The notes below the pieces were generated by a model. The model saw only the letters and a list, made by a program, of their open reading frames with translations, was not told the DNA's origin and made no database searches. DNA of 23,870 nucleotides from DATGEP01 sp035310125 (GTDB lineage: Bacteria; Chloroflexota; Ktedonobacteria; Ktedonobacterales; JADMIN01): assembly GCA_035310125.1 (NCBI GenBank), contig DATGEP010000349.1, positions 1 to 23,870 on the forward strand. The letters are read 5' to 3'. Below, piece after piece: positions 1-8,142 of the stretch (its first letter is position 1; the number at the start of each line of letters is the position of its first letter). Both the position numbers and the translations under genes were made by a program.

Positions 1-3000
1 ATGGCCGGACTGGAAGGCACGCAGCTTGGCAGTTGCCGCATGTTATACCGCATCGGCGGCGGCGGTATGGGCGACATCTACCTTGCTGACCAACCCGGTC
101 TCGGCCGCCAGGTCGCCGTCAAGGTCGTCCGTGGCGAAAGCTCACCCGTCGCCAACGATGTTGCGCAAGCGCAAGCGCATCAACAATTCCTGCAGGAGGC
201 GCAGGCGATTGCCACGCTCGACCACCCAAACATTCTCCCCGTGTATGAGTATGGCGAGCAGCAGGGCATTCACTATCTGGTGATGCCCTTCATCGCCAGC
301 GGCTCCCTGGCTGACCTCCTCATTGCCGGGAACCGTCCTGGTGGTGCGCCGCTCTCGTTGCCAATGGCTCCCGCGCTGGCATCACATATCATCTCCCAGA
401 CCGCGGAGGCGCTTCAGTACGCGCATGACCACGGCGTGATCCACCGCGACGTGAAGCCACAAAATCTCCTGGTGCGCCTCCTGCGCCCGGCGGACACACC
501 GCCCGGAGCGCCGTTCGCAACCGGCGGCCCAGCCGCGAGCGCGAACATGAGCCCGGAGAGCATGCAGATCCTGCTCGCGGACTTCGGACTCGCGCGCTTC
601 ATGGCGCTGCTGGTGGGACGAACGGGAACGATTGGAACGCCGCTCTACAGCGCTCCTGAACAGTACAGCGGCTTTCCCGTTCCCGCCACCGATCAGTATG
701 CTCTCGCGGGGATCGCGTTTCTCCTGCTGACTGGGCGCTACGTCTTCAACGGCACCGTTGTCGAATTGCACCACCTACACTTGACCGTCATGCCCACGCC
801 GCCGACGCACATCAACCCGGCGCTGCCACCCGCCGTGGACACGATGCTGCTGCGGGCGCTCGCCAAAGATCCCGCGCAGCGGTTTCCCAGCGTCCGCGAG
901 TTTGCTCGCGGATTGCACAGCGCGCTCACCGGCACCTCGATATACCCCGCATGGTCGCAGCCGCCGGTCACCGGCGCTCCGCCCGCCACTATAGCGCCAT
1001 CACCCGCGCCGGCCAGCTCCCTCATGTTGCCGACACCGAATGCGTTCGGTAATGCATACAGTCCTCCACCGCAGGGAATGGATACCCCGTATCAACAAAC
1101 TCCAGGTGCCACGGGCGCTCCGTTTGCCCCACCTCCCGGCCTGGCGCCCATGCCGACCGGAGCGCCGGTACTGCCGCAATACGGCATGCCGCCCGCACCA
1201 CCCGCTGGGGCGTACAGTGCTCCGCCACTCGGGCCGTATCCAGCGCCCGCGAACACGTCGCTGAATCCCGCGTTCTCTCCGTCCGGCGCACCAGGAGCGC
1301 AACCGCGTCCTTTCGTTCCAACCACGCCACGCAGTCCAGCGCCCGCGCCCCATCTTACTCCGAACGGTCCCTGGCGTGCGGAAGCTGATGCCCCCGGTGC
1401 GCCTGTACCACGGCGCCCAAAGAGCGTTGTTGTCCCGTTTCGCGGGCCGGTTCAGCTTTCTCGCAAGGTGCTCTTGATAGGTCTCGCAGCCGTGCTTGTG
1501 CTGGCGTCGCTCAGCGGCCTCGCGCTCCACTTTCTCGGTAGCTCCGTGAAACACATCAATCCCGTGACCAGCATCGTTTTGCAAGGCGCATCCGGAACGC
1601 AGGGGCGAACAATACAGGTCGCCAGCGCTGGCGATGTCACGCTATCGAGCCTGACCCCGCTCAGCGGCGCTCCTCGCGCGGAGAGCGCGCTCTCCGCGCA
1701 CAGCGACCAGGCTGACGCCAAAATCACGCACTTATCCAGCCTGCCCGCGATGTCCCCGACGGTGCCTGGTTTCGCTGCCAGTGCTTCAACGGGCGCCAAT
1801 CAATCGGTTACCACTCCACGGCTTGCTCTGGTTGGGGCGAGCCAGCTCGATGTTGGCGTAAAAGCGCCCATGAATGTCTCCGTTGGCGCCAATGGACAAT
1901 ATGTCGTCGAAGCGCTAGATGGGCTTATTCATATCGCCAGTAGTGATGGAACGCCGAATGTCACGCGAAACATCGCCGCGGCGGATATATTCTCGCGCGT
2001 CTTGCATGGTAGCGATCTACTCGGGCAGCCACGAGTTTTCTTCGATCAGGCGGCGGGACGCTGGCTGATCGTATTCGACGAGCTTGCCGTCAGTAATAGG
2101 GCGGTAACCGCAAGCTACCTGGATCTCGCCATCAGTCAAGGCACATCTCCGCTCGCCTCCTGGCATGTGTACCAGCTCCCTGAAGAGATCGCAGCGTATG
2201 CGGCATGCACCTGGGGAGACTTTCCGCAGATTGGCAGCAATACAACCTCGTACTATCTCACCGCCAGCATTTTTGCCTGCGGTGTCAACGGTGCGTTCGA
2301 AGGCACCGTTCTCTGGGATATGCCTAAGTCCGCGGTCAGCGCAGGGCGCACCGCCGCGCTGTTCCAATGGACAGGGTTCCAGCGAGACAACCACCGGCCG
2401 GTCTATTCGCTATCGCCAGCGGTGGAGACGGGCGCCACGACAACAGAGTGGCTCGTCAGCAATGATGCCGGCTACGTAGACAAAGGGGCCATCTCACAAC
2501 GCGTGAATGTGTGGGGTGTTGTCCGTCTGCCCATCTCTGCAAACGGTACGCAGACTATCGCGCTTGCGCGTGCATCCGTGAATTTGCCATACCCCTACGC
2601 CGAGCCGCCAGCCGCCAGCCAGCCAGGTACCGCATTCCGGCTTACGGTTGGGGACGCACGTATTGAAAGCGTCTATTTCGCCGGAGGACACCTCTACGCG
2701 GCCTTTACCACCGCGGTCAACTGGTCCGGTGAAAGCGTGACACGGTCTGCCGTATACTGGCTTGATCTTGGACCTGCCGCTAATAGCCAGGGCGCGGGCT
2801 CTCAATCCGTGACAGCGCATGTGGGCATACTGCAAGCGGGCGTCTTCGGATTTGCCGGCGGATATACGTTCTACCCATCAATCGTCGCGGATAGCGTGGG
2901 CAATGTCGTGCTCGCCACAGGGGCCGCCTCCGCGACGATGGGGCCGAGCATCGTGTTAGGCAGTCGCAAGAAAGCCGATCCCAAGAATACTTTGGACGCG

Positions 3001-3192
3001 AATGGGAAGGCGCAGCTCATTCAGCGCGGAAGCAAACCGTTCTTTGCCGGTCCATGGGGCGACTATTCAAGCATGTGCCTCCTCGATTCCGCCGCGTCTA
3101 CCCCCACCACCATATGGTTCGCGGGTGCCTACACCGATAAATCTCCCGCGTCCTGGCGCACCGGCCTCTGGCAGTTTAGCGTCAATTCGTAA
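1..3192 (+). CDS. Transmembrane Ser/Thr protein kinase with unassigned extracytoplasmic domain
   Basis: A 1,063-residue Hanks-type kinase. Seen: glycine loop IGGGGMGDIY at residues 18-27, ATP-binding K41, catalytic HRD at 148-150 with K152 and N155, DFG at 194-196 and APE at 218-220. A Pro/Ala/Gly-rich linker of about 190 residues (roughly 310-480) follows, then one hydrophobic segment at about 490-513. The remaining ~540 residues should lie outside the cell. That outer domain contains a segment like those in secreted repeat or propeller proteins (FFDQAAGRWLIVFDE), but I cannot assign a family. The kinase fold is intact and should phosphorylate Ser/Thr in the cytoplasm; sensing by the outer part is inference. 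The ATG is the first base of the window and is followed by the usual short lead into the kinase domain, so the gene is probably complete, though its promoter is not visible. Confidence 0.93.
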   Translation: MAGLEGTQLGSCRMLYRIGGGGMGDIYLADQPGLGRQVAVKVVRGESSPVANDVAQAQAHQQFLQEAQAIATLDHPNILPVYEYGEQQGIHYLVMPFIASGSLADLLIAGNRPGGAPLSLPMAPALASHIISQTAEALQYAHDHGVIHRDVKPQNLLVRLLRPADTPPGAPFATGGPAASANMSPESMQILLADFGLARFMALLVGRTGTIGTPLYSAPEQYSGFPVPATDQYALAGIAFLLLTGRYVFNGTVVELHHLHLTVMPTPPTHINPALPPAVDTMLLRALAKDPAQRFPSVREFARGLHSALTGTSIYPAWSQPPVTGAPPATIAPSPAPASSLMLPTPNAFGNAYSPPPQGMDTPYQQTPGATGAPFAPPPGLAPMPTGAPVLPQYGMPPAPPAGAYSAPPLGPYPAPANTSLNPAFSPSGAPGAQPRPFVPTTPRSPAPAPHLTPNGPWRAEADAPGAPVPRRPKSVVVPFRGPVQLSRKVLLIGLAAVLVLASLSGLALHFLGSSVKHINPVTSIVLQGASGTQGRTIQVASAGDVTLSSLTPLSGAPRAESALSAHSDQADAKITHLSSLPAMSPTVPGFAASASTGANQSVTTPRLALVGASQLDVGVKAPMNVSVGANGQYVVEALDGLIHIASSDGTPNVTRNIAAADIFSRVLHGSDLLGQPRVFFDQAAGRWLIVFDELAVSNRAVTASYLDLAISQGTSPLASWHVYQLPEEIAAYAACTWGDFPQIGSNTTSYYLTASIFACGVNGAFEGTVLWDMPKSAVSAGRTAALFQWTGFQRDNHRPVYSLSPAVETGATTTEWLVSNDAGYVDKGAISQRVNVWGVVRLPISANGTQTIALARASVNLPYPYAEPPAASQPGTAFRLTVGDARIESVYFAGGHLYAAFTTAVNWSGESVTRSAVYWLDLGPAANSQGAGSQSVTAHVGILQAGVFGFAGGYTFYPSIVADSVGNVVLATGAASATMGPSIVLGSRKKADPKNTLDANGKAQLIQRGSKPFFAGPWGDYSSMCLLDSAASTPTTIWFAGAYTDKSPASWRTGLWQFSVNS

Positions 3193-3216
3193 GTAGCAGC
3201 GTCACCGCGAGACGGA

Positions 3217-3242
3217 GCGTGAATACGCCGGGGTATTCGCGC
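3217..3242. terminator. Hairpin between convergent genes, probable bidirectional terminator
   Basis: Arms GCGTGAATAC (3217-3226) and GTATTCGCGC (3233-3242) form a 10-bp stem with one G-T pair around a GCCGGG loop. It sits in the 55-bp gap between the ends of the kinase gene and the reverse-strand redox operon. There is no clear T tract on either side, so efficiency is uncertain. Confidence 0.4.
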
Positions 3243-3247
3243 AAACG

Positions 3248-3865
3248 TCACTTCGCGGTCTGCCCCGAAGAGGCATCCTTGTCGCCAGCGGGGGCAAGGA
3301 TGCGAAAAAAGACGAGGAAGACAACCGCGGCGGCGGACCCGATGTAGATCGCATGCATCCACGGCGCGGCGGCATCGGCGCCCGCCAGCAGACCGTGCAG
3401 CGTGACGAGGAAAAACGTGATAAAGCTCGCATAATGCACGCCGCGCCACACGCGGTACGACATGCGACGGCGCAGCCAGGAGCTGACCAGCACGACGGCC
3501 AGCGTGTACAACGCGAGGACACCGAGATCGGTAGCAAATGAGCGATAGGGCTGCGCGACGGGAATGATGAGGTTGGCGAGACTAAAAGGAATGTACGGAT
3601 CGAGCACGAGTGTGCCAAGGTGTAGTAGCACGAATGCTCCAGTCAGGAGAGCGAGAAATTGGTGGATCTCGTCGAGCGTCCAACCGGCGCGGATGGTGAG
3701 ATCGCGCGCGAGGCTACGCAAGATGCCGAGCGCAACGGTGAGCGTCAGCAGAAGATACGCGGAGACGGCGGCGGCGCGCGTGATGTACCACAGCGCCGGG
3801 CTGGCGGTAGATTGTGCGGCGGCGGCCAGCGTGTGCGCCGTTCCGCCCACGAACAGGATATTCAT
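3248..3865 (-). CDS. Ferric-reductase-like di-heme membrane protein
   Basis: A 205-residue protein with about five hydrophobic helices, matching the ferric-reductase-like transmembrane family (FRE/NOX/YedZ fold). Seen: His68 and His82 in one helix region (14 apart) and His144 and His157 in another (13 apart), the spacing expected for two stacked b-type hemes. It should carry electrons across the membrane from the reductase encoded two genes upstream; the final acceptor is unknown. It is the last gene of a reverse-strand operon. The start is supported by a strong GGGGAGG site just upstream. A short hydrophobic ORF lies between it and the ApbE gene (see findings). No FAD or NAD domain is fused here, in line with the separate reductase. 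Confidence 0.85.
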   Translation of the reverse strand: MNILFVGGTAHTLAAAAQSTASPALWYITRAAAVSAYLLLTLTVALGILRSLARDLTIRAGWTLDEIHQFLALLTGAFVLLHLGTLVLDPYIPFSLANLIIPVAQPYRSFATDLGVLALYTLAVVLVSSWLRRRMSYRVWRGVHYASFITFFLVTLHGLLAGADAAAPWMHAIYIGSAAAVVFLVFFRILAPAGDKDASSGQTAK

Positions 3866-3937
3866 AGCGCCAGCCTCCCCTGCAATAAGAACCTGAGGCG
3901 ATCAAAAAGAACGTCACCAGCAGCGCGCCCAGGTGCA

Positions 3938-5131
3938 TCACTCTCTGTTGTCGCGGTCATTGTACACAGTTGTTGACAATGGCGCGCCCGCCGTGCCCCA
4001 TGTGGCGAGATACTCCGCCATATTGGTAGAGATCACCACGTCACCGCTCCCCAACGCCAGCGCGAGCGCGACGCCAGTATCGCAGTCACCGTCACGAGCC
4101 ACACTCCCGGCGCGCGCCCAGGCGTCCTCGACCGCGCGCAGTGCGGCGGGATAACCGCGCAGCAACGCGACTTTTGCGGCAACTTCGGCGCGTGCGGCGG
4201 TCGGCGCAAGCGCGGTGGCCGTCGCCACGAGCGGCTGTCCCCCATCTTCGGGCGCCACGTCGTCATCTTCGTCAAGCCAGAGCGGAACAGGCCGGCCAGT
4301 ACGCGGATCGAGCAAATGATGACGCCGTTCGCCGTTACACAGCCACCAACGCCGCACCGCTCCGGAGGTCGCCAATCCCCCCCGGCTGATGGTCACGAGT
4401 GCGGCATAGGCATCCGGCGCGACCACACCGCTCTCCAGCGGCTCCCGGCGCGGGTCGCGAATACCAATGGACCACGCCTCGTTCTCCGCGGGTCCGCCGC
4501 GCAGGCGCAGGTCGCCACCCACATTGACGAGCGCGTTGGCGAACGGCCCGCAAAAGCGCTCCAGCGCGACATCCGCCGCCCAGCCTTTGGCGATACCCCC
4601 AAGGTCCATCCGTGCGCCGCGCGGTAGCCGGATGCGCCGGCTCGCGGCATCACACTCGATCTCGCGCCAGGCGGCAAGCCCAGTCGGAGCCGGTTCCGCG
4701 TCCTCCGCCAGGTCTCCACCAGGGGAAGATAACGCTTGGCCAGACGGAACAGGGTGCGTTTCGCGGTGCGCGATGAGCGCGAAGTCGCGGTCGTAGCCGG
4801 CGGCTTCGAGCAGCGGCAGAAGCGTAGGATCGAACAGGCCGCCACTGGTCTCAGCGGCATGGATGGCGCACACGACGGCCTCGTACAGCAGCACCGACGC
4901 GGTAAACCAGCGTCCACTCGCGGCGTTGAGCCGGCATAGCTCGCTCTCCGCGCGAAAGCGCGAGAGGTGGGCATCCACCTCCGCCAGCCACGACATGCAG
5001 GCATCGGCGGCAAGGGCGGCGTCCACTTCCTCGGCTGGAGTGACGGCGAGCTGAACGCTCACATCCGTCGCCATCATGCGGGCGGCGCGCGTAACCAGCG
5101 CGAGGCTCGCGGACGGACGCCCAGACGCCAT
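3938..5131 (-). CDS. apbE: ApbE-family FAD:protein FMN transferase
   Basis: A 397-residue ApbE-family protein, which covalently attaches FMN from FAD to a Thr or Ser of a partner protein. Seen: DLGGIAKGWA at 176-185, NVGGDLR at 203-209, LATSGAVRRW at 253-262, HHLLDPRTG at 271-279, and a C-terminal TALAPTAARAEVAAK helix resembling the family metal/flavin-binding end. Residues about 121-150 look like a lineage insertion. The start codon lies 1 bp after the stop of the upstream reductase, so the two are almost certainly translated together. No signal peptide or lipobox is visible at the N-terminus, although most ApbE proteins act outside the cytoplasm. No protein with a standard FMN-binding domain is encoded in the window. 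Confidence 0.9.
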   Translation of the reverse strand: MASGRPSASLALVTRAARMMATDVSVQLAVTPAEEVDAALAADACMSWLAEVDAHLSRFRAESELCRLNAASGRWFTASVLLYEAVVCAIHAAETSGGLFDPTLLPLLEAAGYDRDFALIAHRETHPVPSGQALSSPGGDLAEDAEPAPTGLAAWREIECDAASRRIRLPRGARMDLGGIAKGWAADVALERFCGPFANALVNVGGDLRLRGGPAENEAWSIGIRDPRREPLESGVVAPDAYAALVTISRGGLATSGAVRRWWLCNGERRHHLLDPRTGRPVPLWLDEDDDVAPEDGGQPLVATATALAPTAARAEVAAKVALLRGYPAALRAVEDAWARAGSVARDGDCDTGVALALALGSGDVVISTNMAEYLATWGTAGAPLSTTVYNDRDNRE

Positions 5132-5132
5132 C

Positions 5133-6503
5133 TCAGGAGACTCCCGAAGTCGTGTTCGGAAAGCTGGCGCCTGGATTGGTGGTGATGCCGCCGCTGCCTT
5201 TGCCGCTGTGTGATCCTGGCTGGACGGTCTGCTGCGCCGGGGGTGGAACCGTCAGCGATCCAGCGCCACTGGCGGTGGCGGACGGAGCGGTCGTCAGATG
5301 GAGCGCACCAGCAAAGACGGCAACGGAAGCCGCCGCCAGAGTGACCCGTAGCGCGGCCTTCGCGAAAGAGTGGGAGCCACTTGCGCGAGCGGCGGGTGTG
5401 GGAGCCGCGCCCGGCGCGGAATCCACGCTGGCGAGCGTCACATCGCCGAGCGGGCGTGCAATGCAACTCAGCACATACCCGGCGGCGCGCTCCTCCTCGG
5501 AAAGACCTTCGCCACTAAGACCACCGACCCGCCCGGCCAGCAGCTTGAGGCGGCAATCTCCACAGACGCCGGCACGGCAGGTGAAGGGAGGCGCATAGCC
5601 GTGGCGCTCCAACGTCTCCAGCAGCGTCTCGTTCGCACGGGCATCGAGCATGGCGCCGCTTGCCGCAATACGCACCCGAGAGACGGCGGGAACGCTGGCA
5701 GTGGCTGGCATGGGTAGCGAGTAGACACCGGAGCGGCTACTCTGGCCGCCACCGAACGTCTCGACATGCACCTGCGCGGCTGCCACGCCCTCGCGCCCCA
5801 GCACACCCTGCATAGCACGTTTGAGGGCATCGGGACCGCAGATGTACCAGTGCGCGGCGCGGGCAAGCTTGCCCGCGCGCGCGAGGACGGCATCGGGCGT
5901 GAGGCGCGCGCCGCTGGAAGCGAGATAGTGCCACTGAACGAGCCATTCGCGATCTAAATCGAGCGCGGCAAGCTCGCGGCCATAGATGATCTCCTCGCGA
6001 CTGTTGGAGGCGTAGTGCAGCTGAACACGCGGACGCGCCGGCGAGGGCAGCAGCGCGAGCGCGCGGAGCATGCCATAGATCGGCGCGATGCCGCTGCCAG
6101 CGGCCACAAAGACCAGTGGCATGCCGCCGGTGATGGGCCGCGGGAGCACAAAAGAGCCGCGCGGCACGCTGGCATAGAGGATGTCGCCCGTGGCGGCACG
6201 CTCATACAGAAAACTGGAGACGAGTCCGGCATGCTGGCGCTTGACAGTGATTTCCCATGGGCGATCACCGCGCCCACTCCCGCAGAGCGAGTACGATCGG
6301 TACAGCGTCTCGCGGCCGTTGGGCAGCGCCAGCGTAATGAACTGGCCAGGAACGTAGCCAGTCGGAGCCTCCATCGTACCCGGCCCGGCGAGCCAGAGGG
6401 TGATAACATCCCGCGCGGCCAGCTCGCGGCGCACCACCTCGACTGGGAGCATCGCCCCCGCGGGCGAGGCGGTCCGTGGGATTGTAGGTGCCGTCATATC
6501 CAT
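5133..6503 (-). CDS. FAD/NAD(P)H oxidoreductase with plant-type 2Fe-2S domain and C-terminal membrane anchor
   Basis: A 456-residue multidomain reductase. Seen in order: FAD-binding domain (RSYS at 69-72), NAD(P)-binding domain (AAGSGIAPIYG at 134-144, ICGPD at 221-225, ETFGGG at 248-253), then a ferredoxin domain with C309, C314, C317 and C347 as 2Fe-2S ligands. Unusually, it continues past the ferredoxin with a hydrophobic segment at about 385-403 and a flexible Ser/Gly/Thr/Pro tail to 456. It should take electrons from NAD(P)H through FAD to 2Fe-2S and pass them to the di-heme membrane protein in the same operon. The start has an AGGGGAG site 7 bases upstream. It is the first gene of the operon, transcribed away from the phospholipase D gene. 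Confidence 0.9.
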   Translation of the reverse strand: MDMTAPTIPRTASPAGAMLPVEVVRRELAARDVITLWLAGPGTMEAPTGYVPGQFITLALPNGRETLYRSYSLCGSGRGDRPWEITVKRQHAGLVSSFLYERAATGDILYASVPRGSFVLPRPITGGMPLVFVAAGSGIAPIYGMLRALALLPSPARPRVQLHYASNSREEIIYGRELAALDLDREWLVQWHYLASSGARLTPDAVLARAGKLARAAHWYICGPDALKRAMQGVLGREGVAAAQVHVETFGGGQSSRSGVYSLPMPATASVPAVSRVRIAASGAMLDARANETLLETLERHGYAPPFTCRAGVCGDCRLKLLAGRVGGLSGEGLSEEERAAGYVLSCIARPLGDVTLASVDSAPGAAPTPAARASGSHSFAKAALRVTLAAASVAVFAGALHLTTAPSATASGAGSLTVPPPAQQTVQPGSHSGKGSGGITTNPGASFPNTTSGVS

Positions 6504-6779
6504 ATGCTCGCTCCCCTGCTATTCCCCCACATTGTGTTTCGTGCTATGCAGTATACGCCCACGTGATAAAAATAGACTGAGAAATGGGACGGCTGGCGAT
6601 GACACGCGACACATCATGGCGCGACAGCCCACCGCGCCACATGGTATACCCAAACCAACACGCATTTCCTCAGGAAATACCGTTACCCTGTACCGTTCTC
6701 GCTCGCCAGTATTGGCGGGATACCCGCACGCGAGTTGGAGTGCATTGGTGAGCACGGCCATGGGCCTGGGGAGTAGCAG
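6504..6779. promoter_or_regulatory. Divergent promoter region with palindromes
   Basis: This 276-bp gap separates two divergent operons. On the reverse strand TATACT (6555 to 6550) is a plausible -10 for the redox operon, without a good -35. Further in are ATTTCCTCAGGAAAT (6664-6678), a direct repeat of TACCGTT (6678-6684, 6691-6697), the inverted repeat CGCCAGTATTGGCG (6704-6717) and GCGGGATACCCGC just after it. These could be operators of the forward promoter. No gene is seen in the gap. Confidence 0.4.
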
Positions 6780-8066
6780 ATGAAGCCTCGCAAGGTGTGG
6801 ACCAGAATAAAGGCCGTCCGGCTTGCGATCAGATGGCGGCGCGCGCCGGTGCTGCGGGCAGCGGGAGTCGTTCTCGCCACGCTAGTGGCAATCCAGGCAT
6901 TTACCATCGCCGTGCTCTCCTTCGTAGTGGCGGCACGACGAAGAGGCCGCAAGCCGCTGCGGGGGTTTCCGCACGAGCAATACACGGACGTGAGCGTGGG
7001 CGAGAGCCACCTGCGGCTATACACCTATGGCCGCGACCTGTACGACGCCATGATCGCCGCGATTGAATACGCCGAGGAGAGCATCTATCTCGAAACCTTC
7101 ATCTGGAAGGGCGACGCGGTCGGCGAGGAGTTCAAAGAGCGCCTGGCTCGCAAGGCAGCCGAAGGTGTCGCGGTCTACGCGATCTACGATTCGTTTGGCA
7201 ATCTCGTTGTTCCGCGCTCCTTCAAGAACTTTCCCGCCGCGATCCATACGATGCCATTCCGGGGAATCCGGCACCTGTGGCATATCTTCGATCCGCGCCG
7301 CTATGCGCTGGATCACCGCAAACTGCTGGTGGTAGACGGCAAGATTGGCTTCATCGGCGGCTACAATCTCGGCAGCCTTTATGCCACCGAGTGGCGCGAT
7401 ACGCACCTGCGCGTTCGCGGGCCGGCGGCGGCTGAGCTGGCGCAGTCCTTCGTGGACTTCTGGAACCAGCATCGCCCCAAAGCCGAACGTATAGAGCGGC
7501 ACTACGCGCGCCGCTTCGACCCGCTGATTGGTGTGCGCGGCAACGACGCTATCCGGTTGACGTTCCCCATCCGCGACATGTACATTCAGGCGATTGACCG
7601 GGCGCAACAGCGTATCCTGCTCACCAACGCCTACTTCGTGCCCGATCATATCCTGCTCGGCGCGCTCAAGGCGGCGGCCCAGCGCGGGGTAGATGTACAG
7701 GTGCTCGTGCCGTGGACCTCAAACCACATCGTGGCGGATTGGGCGTCTCGTGCCTATTTCTCCGAATGCCTGGAGGCCGGCATCCGCATCTTTGGCTATC
7801 GTAAAGCGATGATCCACGCGAAGACCTGCACCATTGACGGCGAATGGTCCACCATTGGCACCGCGAACCTGGACCGCCTCAGCTCGGTCGGAAATTTCGA
7901 GATCAATCTAGAGGTCTACAGCCGCGAGATCGGCCGCCAGATGGAAGATATCTTCGCTGTGGATAGGACGAATGCGTTCGAGCTGACGCTGACGGATTGG
8001 GTGCGGCGTCCGCCCTATGTGAAGGCCAGCGAGATCATCCTGACACCCCTACGGGTGATGCTGTGA
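6780..8066 (+). CDS. Phospholipase D-family cardiolipin synthase-like protein
   Basis: A 428-residue protein with two HKD motifs, the hallmark of bacterial cardiolipin synthases and related phosphatidyltransferases: H179-x-K181-x4-D186 followed by GFIGGYNLG, and H346-x-K348-x4-D353 followed by TIGTANLD. One N-terminal hydrophobic helix (about residues 20-48) after a basic stretch should anchor it to the membrane with the catalytic domain probably cytoplasmic. It probably condenses phosphatidylglycerol into cardiolipin; another phospholipid transfer or hydrolysis is possible. The start has a GGGGAG site 6-7 bases upstream. The deoC gene begins 76 bp downstream, so co-transcription is possible. 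Confidence 0.87.
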   Translation: MKPRKVWTRIKAVRLAIRWRRAPVLRAAGVVLATLVAIQAFTIAVLSFVVAARRRGRKPLRGFPHEQYTDVSVGESHLRLYTYGRDLYDAMIAAIEYAEESIYLETFIWKGDAVGEEFKERLARKAAEGVAVYAIYDSFGNLVVPRSFKNFPAAIHTMPFRGIRHLWHIFDPRRYALDHRKLLVVDGKIGFIGGYNLGSLYATEWRDTHLRVRGPAAAELAQSFVDFWNQHRPKAERIERHYARRFDPLIGVRGNDAIRLTFPIRDMYIQAIDRAQQRILLTNAYFVPDHILLGALKAAAQRGVDVQVLVPWTSNHIVADWASRAYFSECLEAGIRIFGYRKAMIHAKTCTIDGEWSTIGTANLDRLSSVGNFEINLEVYSREIGRQMEDIFAVDRTNAFELTLTDWVRRPPYVKASEIILTPLRVML

Positions 8067-8142
8067 CGTTTCTCTGGTGATGTATTCTATGAAGTAGAGA
8101 GTGTGCGGCGGAGTGACTACGCAGCGAGAGAGGACCTGATCA

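Noticed and set aside
1000..1584. Reverse-strand ORF inside the kinase linker
   Set aside because: Arg/Gly-rich shadow of the Pro/Ala-rich linker; the forward frame is clearly coding.
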